Positions 53,601 to 61,600 of a DNA stretch of 64,000 bases are shown piece by piece. The position numbers and the translations under genes were made by a program. The notes below the pieces were generated by a model. That model was not told the origin of the DNA and did not search any database. It worked only from the letters and a program-made list of their open reading frames with translations. The stretch comes from Cryobacterium inferilacus. Its GTDB lineage: Bacteria; Actinomycetota; Actinomycetes; Actinomycetales; Microbacteriaceae. Positions within the stretch are counted from its first letter, which is position 1; each line of letters starts with the position of its first letter. Where the stretch lies: positions 62,001-126,000 of the forward strand of contig NZ_JAIEUL010000009.1 in NCBI RefSeq assembly GCF_019599185.1, given 5' to 3'.

Positions 53601-54605
53601 ACCGTGCTGCTGGTGCCCTCGCTCACCACCATCGCCCCTGGTGCGTTCCTCGCCGACGACACCATGGTCGCCTGCTACGAACTCGGCGGCGGCTGGATGC
53701 GCATCGGCCGCGCCAAGATCGGCCGGCGGGCGTTCCTGGGCAACAGTGGCATCGCCGGCCCCGGCCGCACCGTGCCGAGGGACGGCCTCGTGGCCGTGCT
53801 CTCCTCCACACCGCGGAAGGCCAAGCGCGGGTCGTCCTGGCTGGGCAACCCGCCCACGCGGCTGCGCCGCCGGGTCACCGACATCGACGAGGCCCGCACC
53901 TTCCACCCGCCGGCCCGGCTGGTGCTGGCCAGGTCGCTCTGGGAGGTGCTGCGACTGGTGCCCGTCTTCGTGTCCGCGTGGATCGCGCTCGGGGTGCTGG
54001 CCGCGCTCGAGGCGCTCTGGTTGTGGGCCGGCCCCGGCGTCGCTCTGCTGCTCGCGGGGGTGGTGCTCATGGCCGCCGGCGTCGTCGGGGCCGGGGTGAC
54101 CACGGCCGCCAAGTGGCTGCTGGTGGGGCGCATCCGGGCGTTGGAGCATCCGCTCTGGTCGTCGTTCATCTGGCGCAACGAGGTATCGGACACCTTCGTG
54201 GAGATGGTCGCCAGGCCGTGGTTCGCGCAGAACGCGGCTGGCACTCCGGCGCTGGCGTTCTGGTTGCGCTCGCTGGGCGCCCGGATCGGGCGCGGGGTGT
54301 GGTGCGAGTCGTACTGGCTGCCAGAGGCCGACCTGGTCACCCTCGAGGCGGGCAGCAGCGTGAACAGAGGCTGTGTCGTGCAGACGCACCTGTTCCACGA
54401 CCGGATCATGCAACTGGACACCGTGCACCTGGGCGCCGGCAGCACCCTCGGGCCCAACAGCGTGATCCTGCCGGCGGCCCGGATCGACGAGAACGCCTCT
54501 GTGGGGCCGGGGTCGCTGGTGATGCGGGGCGAGCGGGTGCCGACGGGGTCGCTGTGGTCTGGAAACCCGATTGCGCCGTGGCACCGGCCGCCGTGGAAGA
54601 CTTGA
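50631..54605 (+). CDS. Pls/PosA-family membrane-bound NRPS (poly-amino-acid synthetase)
   Basis: The 1324-residue enzyme has the architecture A-T-(TM-C)x3 seen in epsilon-poly-lysine synthetase. The adenylation domain covers about 20-520 (A3 FTSGSTGVPKG near 187, A5 NTYGPTEATV near 324, A8 near 429, A10 lysine near 516). The carrier domain has GGGSLSAAQF with Ser 571 as the phosphopantetheine site. Three tandem left-handed beta-helix acetyltransferase-like domains follow, each separated by pairs of membrane helices. By eye, the substrate-code residues read D-A-E-S-I-G-T-V-V, with an acidic residue suited to a basic amino acid. GTG at 50631 has AGGAG 5 nt upstream. Confidence 0.92.
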   Translation: MTPIHPEQQPRSADSTATLPHEQAVLDAGHLVHPERSLVDILLATAEEHPTALALEDAAGALSYRRLVRLVNDQAVKLSRAGVRRGDTVGIRIPSGSRDLYLSILATLTVGAAYVPVDADDPEERARLVFGEARVVGVIGAGGRFTVRDGLDAGVLTERPLAAEEDPSLAHWGEPMPSPDDDAWIIFTSGSTGVPKGVAVTHRSAAAFVDAEAGLFLAEEPIIPGDRVLAGLSVAFDASCEEMWLAWRNGACLVPAPRSLVRSGADLGPWLIAHGITVVSTVPTLAGLWPEEALENVRLVIFGGEACPPELAARISARGREVWNTYGPTEATVVACGALLDGSDPVRIGLPLDGWRLAVVDATGARVGAGETGELIIGGVGLARYLDPAQDAVKYAPHDGLGWDRAYRSGDLVRFENAGLVFVGRADDQIKLGGRRIELGEIDAALQALPGVAGAAAVVQTTPAGNQVLVGYLSLADPAAALDLTIAAEALRTALPAALVPLLTVVPTIPTRTSGKVDRAALPWPLATSGDATGTDALSGTAAWLADHWAAILGVPVVDADSDFFAYGGGSLSAAQFVSAIRERHPDTRISDIYDHPRIGSLADELDSRTPPVTRATRRVLPVPVRAGLLQSVLSVPLHLLVGARWLVYLMAANNVLAAAGASFAPTVSWWLVLAGFILLVTPLGKMTLSVTAARLLLRGVKPGNYPRGGSVHLRLWLAEQVAHFVDAASLAGAPWISYYARLLGARIEPGVDLHSVPPVTGMLSIGARAAVEPEVDLAGYWLDGDTLRLGRVRIGADAVIESRSTLLGGTKIGAGSEIEPGSAVSGRVPAGERWAGSPAARVGSARHAWPQERPANPRRWLFAYGAGSLALTAIPAAAVLVGLVIVGLAVGDAGTLGAAVARAAAAVPLAVLAAGLVYAGAVIGAVRLLAIRLTEGHVPVRSRVGWQVWMTERLLDGARTLLFPVYASLLTPVWLRLLGAKVGPGVEASTVLLVPSLTTIAPGAFLADDTMVACYELGGGWMRIGRAKIGRRAFLGNSGIAGPGRTVPRDGLVAVLSSTPRKAKRGSSWLGNPPTRLRRRVTDIDEARTFHPPARLVLARSLWEVLRLVPVFVSAWIALGVLAALEALWLWAGPGVALLLAGVVLMAAGVVGAGVTTAAKWLLVGRIRALEHPLWSSFIWRNEVSDTFVEMVARPWFAQNAAGTPALAFWLRSLGARIGRGVWCESYWLPEADLVTLEAGSSVNRGCVVQTHLFHDRIMQLDTVHLGAGSTLGPNSVILPAARIDENASVGPGSLVMRGERVPTGSLWSGNPIAPWHRPPWKT

Positions 54606-54611
54606 CCCCTT

Positions 54612-55940
54612 ATGTTGCAGCCTCCCACCCCCGTGCACGGGTCCGCGTCCGCGAATGATCCCTACCTGCCCGCCAGCGGCAACGGCGGCTATACGGCGCT
54701 GCACTACGACCTGCACCTGGACTACCGGGTGGCGACGAACCGGCTGACGGCCACGGCCACGATCACCGCGCGGGCACTGGCGCCGCTGGACCGGTTCAGT
54801 CTCGACCTGGCCGCGCTGACCGTGGAGAAGGTCACCGTGAACGGCGTCGTGGCCGCCAAGGCCGTGCACTCGGCCCGGAAGCTCGTGATCACGCCCGCGG
54901 CGCCGCTGGCCGCCGACGAGTCCTTCGAGGTGACGGTGCGCTACCGCGGGGCGCCGCGTCCGGTGCGCAGCCACTGGGGCGAGGTGGGCTGGGAGGAACT
55001 CACCGACGGGGTACTCGTCGCCGGCCAGCCGAGCGGTGCACCGTCCTGGTTCCCCTGCAACGACCACCCCAGCGACAAGGCCACCTTCCGCATCCAGGTC
55101 ACCTGCGAGGCACCGTACACGGTGGTGAGCAACGGGCCGGTTGTGGCCAGGAGCACCCGCTCCGGCCGCACCAGCTGGACCTTCGACGTGGCGGAGCCGA
55201 TGGCGGCCTACCTGGCCAGCGTGCAAATCGGTCGCTACCGCCGGCACGACATCGCCGCGACGCCGGTGGCGCACAGCCTGTTCTTCCCGCCAGCCCTGGC
55301 CAGGCAGGTGGCCGTGGACTTCGCCAGGCTGGGCGAGATGATCGACGTGTTCAGTGACGCCTTCGGTCCGTACCCGTTCCCCGGCTACGCCGTCGTCGTC
55401 ACCGATGACGAGCTGGAGATCCCGCTGGAAGCACACGGCCTCGCCGTCTTCGGCCGCAACCACGTCGACGGCCTGCACGGCAGCGACCGGCTGATCGCCC
55501 ACGAGCTGGCGCACCAGTGGTTCGGCAACAGTCTCACCCTCACCCGCTGGGCCGACATCTGGCTGCACGAGGGCTTCGCCTGCTACGCGGAGTGGATCTG
55601 GGCCGAGGTCAGCGGCGGCCTCAGTGCACAGGAGTGCGCCGTGCTGCACCGTGCCGAGCTGGACACCCTGCCCAAGAACCTCGTGGTGGGCGATCCCGGC
55701 CCGCACGACATGTTCGACGACCGGGTCTACAAGCGCGGGGCGCTGGCCCTGCACGCCGTGCGTCGGGAGATCGGCGACGAGGCGTTCTTCACCGCGCTGC
55801 GCGCATACACCCGCACCCACCGGTACGGCCACGTCACCCCGGCGGACCTGCTCGGCACGTTCAACGTCGCCTCCGGCACCCGGGTGGCCGAGAAGATCGT
55901 GGCCCGCTGGGTGTCGAGCAAGAGCCTGCCGCAGCTGTAG
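54612..55940 (+). CDS. M1 family aminopeptidase-like metallopeptidase
   Basis: The 442-residue protein begins with the M1 beta domain (YDLHLDYRVATNRLTATATI). The zinc site is HELAHQWFGN (297-306) with the third ligand Glu 320 in LHEGFACYAEW. The usual GAMEN exopeptidase motif is replaced by LEAHGLAVF near 272, so specificity is likely altered. It lies 6 bp after the NRPS gene and probably belongs to the same operon; it may trim, release or degrade the polymer. There is no signal peptide, so it should be cytoplasmic. The start lacks a clear ribosome-binding site. Confidence 0.9.
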   Translation: MLQPPTPVHGSASANDPYLPASGNGGYTALHYDLHLDYRVATNRLTATATITARALAPLDRFSLDLAALTVEKVTVNGVVAAKAVHSARKLVITPAAPLAADESFEVTVRYRGAPRPVRSHWGEVGWEELTDGVLVAGQPSGAPSWFPCNDHPSDKATFRIQVTCEAPYTVVSNGPVVARSTRSGRTSWTFDVAEPMAAYLASVQIGRYRRHDIAATPVAHSLFFPPALARQVAVDFARLGEMIDVFSDAFGPYPFPGYAVVVTDDELEIPLEAHGLAVFGRNHVDGLHGSDRLIAHELAHQWFGNSLTLTRWADIWLHEGFACYAEWIWAEVSGGLSAQECAVLHRAELDTLPKNLVVGDPGPHDMFDDRVYKRGALALHAVRREIGDEAFFTALRAYTRTHRYGHVTPADLLGTFNVASGTRVAEKIVARWVSSKSLPQL

Positions 55941-56033
55941 CGGCGCCCAGGCGAGTTGCCGCAGAGGCACCATTCACCCAGCCCGAAAGGGGTGTTGGCG
56001 GCACCTCGGTGAAGCGGGCGCGCATACTCGCGG
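55941..56033. other. hairpin-rich spacer between convergent genes
   Basis: The 93 bp between the M1 and PPTase stops contain GTTGCCGC with a partial complementary GGCGGC and an inner CCC-GAAA-GGG tetraloop. The sequence GAGTTGCCG echoes the flanks of other hairpins in the window. It probably acts as a bidirectional terminator. Confidence 0.4.
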
Positions 56034-56717
56034 CTACCGCGGTGGGGCAGCAATCCGGTGCACGCGGGGCCGGTCGGCGCACAGGACGGCGACAGTGGCG
56101 ACCGCCCCCACAGGTGCGGGCGCCGGCAGCAGGTGCAGCGCGGTCACCGGGAACGGGGCGGACGGCCACCCGGCCAGGCGTACGGGTGCGCCGGCACCGT
56201 CGAGCACGACGGTGAGGTCGCGCGGATCGACCCGGAGACCCACCCCGGCGGCCTTGAGCACGGCCTCCTTGGCGGTCCACAGCGCGGCCAGGGCGGCCGG
56301 CGCCCGGCCGGGGTCGAGGGCGGAGAATGCATCCGTCTCGGCGGGGGAGAGCAGCACGTCGGCGACGGGCGCCCGGGTGAGTTCGGCGATCGACTCGATG
56401 TCGATGCCCACCGGTCCGGCTGCGGTGACCGCCAGGGCCAGCTTCCCGGCGGCGCGGGCGAGGCTCACGTGCACGGCGAGGGCGGGGACGGCCGCGCCGG
56501 AGAACACGACCTCAAGAGGCCCGTGGCCGGCCTCGCCGCAGTGCGGGCAGACCTGGTGCAGGGTGACGGATGCCGGATCCACGCCGGTCAGCCGGGCCAC
56601 GAGGGCGGCCAGCCGGCGGTGGTCGCCGGCAGCGGTTTCTGCCCGGTCGCCCAGAGAAACGACCACGGTGCGCAAGAGGTTGACGCCCCGAAGGTCATCG
56701 GCGGGGGTTGCGGGCAC
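56034..56717 (-). CDS. 4'-phosphopantetheinyl transferase
   Basis: The 227-residue protein has the Sfp-superfamily motifs: VGIDIESIAELTRA (magnesium-binding Asp/Glu, near 105) and LWTAKEAVLKAAGVGLR (KEA motif near 150). A CPHCGEAGHGPLEV element lies in the N-terminal half. It transfers phosphopantetheine from CoA to a carrier protein serine. The adjacent NRPS is the obvious target, so the enzyme probably activates its Ser 571. It is convergent with the M1 gene. Confidence 0.93.
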   Translation of the reverse strand: MPATPADDLRGVNLLRTVVVSLGDRAETAAGDHRRLAALVARLTGVDPASVTLHQVCPHCGEAGHGPLEVVFSGAAVPALAVHVSLARAAGKLALAVTAAGPVGIDIESIAELTRAPVADVLLSPAETDAFSALDPGRAPAALAALWTAKEAVLKAAGVGLRVDPRDLTVVLDGAGAPVRLAGWPSAPFPVTALHLLPAPAPVGAVATVAVLCADRPRVHRIAAPPR

Positions 56718-56862
56718 GCCATCACCCTAGCGCCGCCGCCCGGCAGTCAGCGCGAGTGCGCGGCTCTTGTTCGGGGCAACCGCCGGTGCCAGAATCGACG
56801 TAACCGGCCCCCGGTGTATCGCCCCGGGCTGGCGCGTGGTTGGCGCAGTTGGTGAGGTCGTC

Positions 56863-57465
56863 ATGAAGAGATTCGAAGGCGTGGCGAAGCCCTCGACACT
56901 GGCGGCCGGTGCGGCGTTCCTCCTCGGCGGCATCCTCGACCTGGTCGTGCGACTGTCGGCGGATGCCGTCAGTCGGGTGGTGCAGACCCCGCTCTACGCG
57001 GTGCGCTCGATGGCTCTGCTCGGCGGTGCCCTGCTGCTGATCCTCGCGTTGGTGGCGATCTACGAGCGCCACGCCCGGCTGATCGGGCCGTTCGGGTTCT
57101 CCGCCGCGATCGTCGCCGGGACCGGCACCATCCTGATCAGCGGACTGTTCTGGGCGGAGGCGTTCCTCTTTCCCACCCTGGGCCGGGTCGCTCCCGGCCT
57201 CCTCGACGGCACCGACAGGCCCGGCTCCTTCTCCTTCGGTCTGCTGCTCACCGCGGCGGTGTTCGGGGTCGGCTGGATCCTGCTGGGCAGCGCCATCCTG
57301 CGCGCCCGGGTGTATCGGGTGCTCCCGGCGGTGTTGATCATCCTCGGTGGCGGCGTGTCCCTGATCCCGACCACCGCGGTGGGCCTGGCCGTGCTCGGTG
57401 CGGGGCTGGTGCTGCTCGCGTTCAGCCCCACCTACCGCAAGCACGTAGGGCCGCAGCGGCACTGA
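56863..57465 (+). CDS. hypothetical membrane protein (DUF4386-like)
   Basis: The 200-residue protein has six predicted membrane helices with short loops. It resembles DUF4386-type actinobacterial membrane proteins, but I am not certain of the family. ATG at 56863 follows GAGGTCGTC; an upstream in-frame start would add 32 residues. No substrate is suggested. Confidence 0.75.
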   Translation: MKRFEGVAKPSTLAAGAAFLLGGILDLVVRLSADAVSRVVQTPLYAVRSMALLGGALLLILALVAIYERHARLIGPFGFSAAIVAGTGTILISGLFWAEAFLFPTLGRVAPGLLDGTDRPGSFSFGLLLTAAVFGVGWILLGSAILRARVYRVLPAVLIILGGGVSLIPTTAVGLAVLGAGLVLLAFSPTYRKHVGPQRH

Positions 57466-57530
57466 CCCGCGCCGTTGCGCGGTGCGCACATCCGCCGGTG
57501 GCACACTAGGACGGCGAGTGAGGAGCAGCC

Positions 57531-58547
57531 GTGGCGCTGATTGATGACGCGATCTATGTGGAGGGCCGCCGGGTGGCGACCCCGGAGACGTTGCAGGACG
57601 TTTTCACCGTGCTCAAGGAGAAACAGGGTTTCGCCTGGATCGGGCTGTACCGGCCGACCGACGACGAGATCCGCAGTGTCGCCGACGAGTTCGGCCTGCA
57701 CCATCTCGCCATCGAAGACGCCCTCAAGGGCCACCAACGCGCCAAGATCGAACGGTTCGCCGACACCCTCTTCCTGGTGCTGCGCCCGGCCAGGTACATC
57801 GACGCCGACGAGCGGGTGGAGTTCGGTGAACTGCACGTTTTTGTCGGCCCGGACTTCGTCGTCACCATCCGCCACGCCGAATCACCCGACCTCGCCTCGG
57901 TACGCCGGCGCCTCGAAGGCACCCCCGATCTGCTCGCCTTCGGCCCGCAGGCCGTGCTCTACGCCATCCTCGACCAGGTCATCGACGAGTACGCGCCGGT
58001 CGTGGCGGGCCTGGAGAACGACATCGACGAGATCGAGGACCAACTCTTCGACGGCGACCAGGCCGTGTCCAGACGCATCTACGCGCTCTCCCGCGAGGTC
58101 ATCGAATTCCAACGCGCCACCCAGCCGCTGATCGGCATGCTCGAATCGCTGCAGGAGGCCTTCGAGAAGCACCACGTTGACGTGGAGCTGCACCGGCACC
58201 TGCGCGATGTGCTCGACCACACCATCCGGGTCGTCGAACGGGTCGACGCGTTCCGGCAGCTGCTGCAGAACGCTCTGACCGTGCACAGCACCCTCGTCGC
58301 GCAGCGGCAGAACGACGAGACCCGGCGGCTCAGTGAGACCGGACTGGCGCAGAGCGAGGAGGTGAAGAAGATCTCCAGTTGGGCGGCGATCCTGTTCGCC
58401 CCCACCCTGGTCGGCACGATCTACGGCATGAACTTCCGGTTCATGCCCGAACTGGACTGGCCACTGGGCTACCCGTTCGCGATCAGCTTGATGTTCGCGA
58501 TGGGGTTCGGCCTGTACGCGGCGTTCAAGCGCAAGGGCTGGCTCTAA
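57531..58547 (+). CDS. corA: CorA-type magnesium/cobalt channel
   Basis: The 338-residue protein has the CorA organisation: a large cytoplasmic alpha/beta domain (about 1-270) and two C-terminal membrane helices. The selectivity loop GTIYGMNFRFMPELDWPLGYP contains the invariant YGMNF and MPEL motifs. It forms a pentameric channel for Mg2+ or Co2+. GTG at 57531 has GAGGAGC upstream. It ends with the basic tail KRKGWL, as is usual. Confidence 0.95.
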   Translation: MALIDDAIYVEGRRVATPETLQDVFTVLKEKQGFAWIGLYRPTDDEIRSVADEFGLHHLAIEDALKGHQRAKIERFADTLFLVLRPARYIDADERVEFGELHVFVGPDFVVTIRHAESPDLASVRRRLEGTPDLLAFGPQAVLYAILDQVIDEYAPVVAGLENDIDEIEDQLFDGDQAVSRRIYALSREVIEFQRATQPLIGMLESLQEAFEKHHVDVELHRHLRDVLDHTIRVVERVDAFRQLLQNALTVHSTLVAQRQNDETRRLSETGLAQSEEVKKISSWAAILFAPTLVGTIYGMNFRFMPELDWPLGYPFAISLMFAMGFGLYAAFKRKGWL

Positions 58548-58634
58548 GCCGCCGTCGGCCGCCAAAACCCACAAGAAACCTGCGAATGCGCGAAAAACCC
58601 GGGTGGCCTAACCGAGAACCGCCCGCCCAAGAAA

Positions 58635-58640
58635 TAGGGT
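58635..58640 (+). promoter_or_regulatory. -10 element of the degenerate-helicase gene
   Basis: TAGGGT ends directly before the annotated ATG and 6 nt before an in-frame GTG at 58647. This suggests a leaderless start at 58647. Confidence 0.4.
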
Positions 58641-61600
58641 ATGGGTGTGTGGCGCCTCGATAAAAAACCAGAAGATGACGATTTCACGTCGGAGTACACC
58701 GACGCGCCGTCAGCCGGCTCGCGATATGCAACCTCCCCGGACTCGGTGAGTCTGGGTGACCCGGCGCTCATCGCCGGCAACATCGCCGAGCCCACCTGGC
58801 AGCGCTGGCGTGACGAACTCGCCGCCGTCGGCGGGCACTCACCCCTGTTGCATTTCGGCGACAGCCCGCGCTCCCGCATCGAACTCTCCGCCACCCACCC
58901 TGGCGGTCTGCCCCAGTTCATCACCGGCAAGACCACCCTGCTGTCGAACCTGATCCGCGACGAGCTGGCGCTGCGTAACGCCCGCCTGGCCGCGAACGAG
59001 ATCACCCAGAAGGGCATCGAGCTGCGCTCCATGCGCGGCATCGAATCGGTGCACCTCGCTATCGGCCTGGCCCAGTGGCGCCACGGCGACGTGGACTTCA
59101 CCGCGCCGGTGCTGCTGCGCCCGCTGGCCATCCGTCGTTACGGCCGCGACTTCGAACTCAAGCTCAAGGGCGCCCCGTTCCTCAACCCGGAGCTGGCGCG
59201 CGCGCTGCACGACCAGTTCCAGATCACCCTCGACGCCGACGCCTTCGTGGCCCTGGCCGTGACGAACGGCGCGTTCAAGCCTCAGCCCGTGATCGACCGG
59301 CTGCGCGGGCTCACCTCGCACCTGCCCTGGTTCAACGTCGTGCCCCGCCTGGTGGCCTCATCCTTCGCCGACGTCGGCCGGGCCATGGCCGTCGACGCCC
59401 ACAAGCTCACCCACCCGGTGCTCGACGCCGTTGCCGGCAACCCCACGGCCCGTCGCGCCATCGAGATGGCCTACCACCCGGTCATGCCGGTGGCGCAAGA
59501 CGTGCGCCCGCCCGGCACCGACACTCTGCTGCTGGATGCCGATTCCGAGCAGGAGAACGTCGTCGCGCAGATCAGCGCAGGCAACTCCCTCGTCGTGAAG
59601 ACCCTGCCGGGCACCGGCGGCACCCAGACCATCGTGAACGCCATCGGCTCGCTCATCGCCCAGCACAAGCGTGTGCTCGTCGTCAGCGCCCGCCGCTCCA
59701 GCCTGGACGGCATCGCCCACCGACTCGTGCAGGTGGGCCTGCCCGGCGTCGCGGTGACCCCGCGTACCCTGCGCCGCGACCTGATCCAGTCCATCACCCG
59801 CAACGAGAAGTGCGTGCAGCCCAAGGTAGGCGACGTCGACGACGCCCTCGTTCGCCTGCGCAAGGTGCTGCTCGACTACCGGTCGGCGCTCACCCGCAAG
59901 GACACCGTGCTGGGTGTCTCGGTGCTCGACGCGCTCGGCGAACTCGCCAGGCTCGCCCAGCTGCCGTCCCCGCCGTCCACCACCGCCCGGCTCGACCGGG
60001 TCGCCCTGGAGCGCCTCGCCCACGACCGGGCCAGCGCCGCGGCGATCCTGATCAAGGCCGCCGTGCTCGGCCAGTTCCGCTACGGCCCCGGCGACTCGCC
60101 CTGGTACGGCGCGTCCTTCAACTCCACGGCGGATGCCGGTGCCGCGCACGACCTCGCCAAGCGCCTCAATCAGCCCGACCTGCCCCGCCTGCTCGAGCGG
60201 GCCGGTCACCTGATCGGCCAGACCCGGTTGCGCCCGTTCGAGACCGTGCACGAGCTGGGCCTCTACCTGCGCCTGCTGCTGGACATCCGCGAAACCCTGG
60301 ACAAGTTCCAGCCCGCCGTCTTCGACCGGTCGCTGACCGAACTGATCGCCGCCACCTCGGCCCGCCGGGACTCGCCGGAGATGACCGGCGCGAACCGGCG
60401 CCGGCTGCGCAAGCTCGCCGACGAGTACCTGCGACCCGGCGTGCACGTGAGCGACATGAACGAGAGCCTGCGGCGCATCCAGCAGCAGCGCACCCTGTGG
60501 CAGCGTTACGCGGCCGCCGGCGTCACCCCCGAGGTGCCCGTGGGCATCAACGACGTGCACGTCGCCTACCAGCGGGTCGCCGAAGACCTGGGCAAACTGG
60601 ATGTGCCGCTCGGCACCGCCGGCACGCCCAGCCAGCTGATCTCCCGCCCCCTCCGCGAGCTGCAGCGCACCGTCGCCGGCCTCGCCGCCGACAGTGAGGT
60701 GCTCGCGAACCTGCACGAGCGCACCGCGCTGCTCGCCACCCTGCGGGAGCACAACCTCGACCCGCTGATGAACGACCTGTCGCTGCGGCACGTGTCGGAG
60801 AGCGATGTGGCCGCCGAACTCGAGCTGGCCTGGTGGCAGTCGGTGCTGGAAGTCATGCTGGGCGGGGACAAGGCCCTGCTCAACGCCAACACCCAGGTGC
60901 TGGACCGGCTCGAAGCCGACTTCAAGCTCGTCGACGAGGCACACGCCGCCAGTACCGGTCAGATCCTGGCCTGGCTGCTCGCCGAAACCTGGAAGATCGG
61001 CGTTGTCGACTGGCCGGAGGAGGCGGACCAGCTGCGCCGCCTGCTGCGCGCCGACCGGGCCACCCCGACCCGCATCAACGAGGTCTCCCCGCACCTGGGC
61101 CGCGTGCTCGCGCCCGTCTGGCTGGCATCACCGTACGAGGTCGCCGCCCTGGACGACTCGATGACCTTCGACGCCGTGTTGCTCGTCGACGCCGGGGCCA
61201 CCACCCTCGCCGAGAACGTCGGCGCGATCCGCCGCGGCAAGCAGGTCGTGGCGTTCGGCGACCCGGTCACCCAGACCCCGTCGCCGTTCGAGACCGGCAT
61301 CGTGGAACCGGCCGACGTGCCCATTCCGCAGGAGACCAACGTCGACGCCCTGCACGCCGACTCCGCACTCGCCCGCCTCGGCGAGCTGCTGCCGACCCTC
61401 ACCCTCACCCGCAGCTACCGGGCCGGCGGCGAGGACCTCGCCGAGCTGGTGAACCACCGGTTCTACGGCGGCCGCATCGACTCGCTGCCCTGGGCGGGCA
61501 GCTTCCTCGGCCACGGCAGCCTCACCCTCAACTACGTCGCCGGCGGTCACGGCATGCCAGACGCCGACAGCGGCGCCGTGGAGAGCGTCGATGCCGAGGT

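Noticed and set aside
53106..55973. A 955-codon open frame on the minus strand over the NRPS region
   Set aside because: It is a high-GC shadow of the NRPS and M1 genes with skewed amino-acid composition and no recognisable domain.
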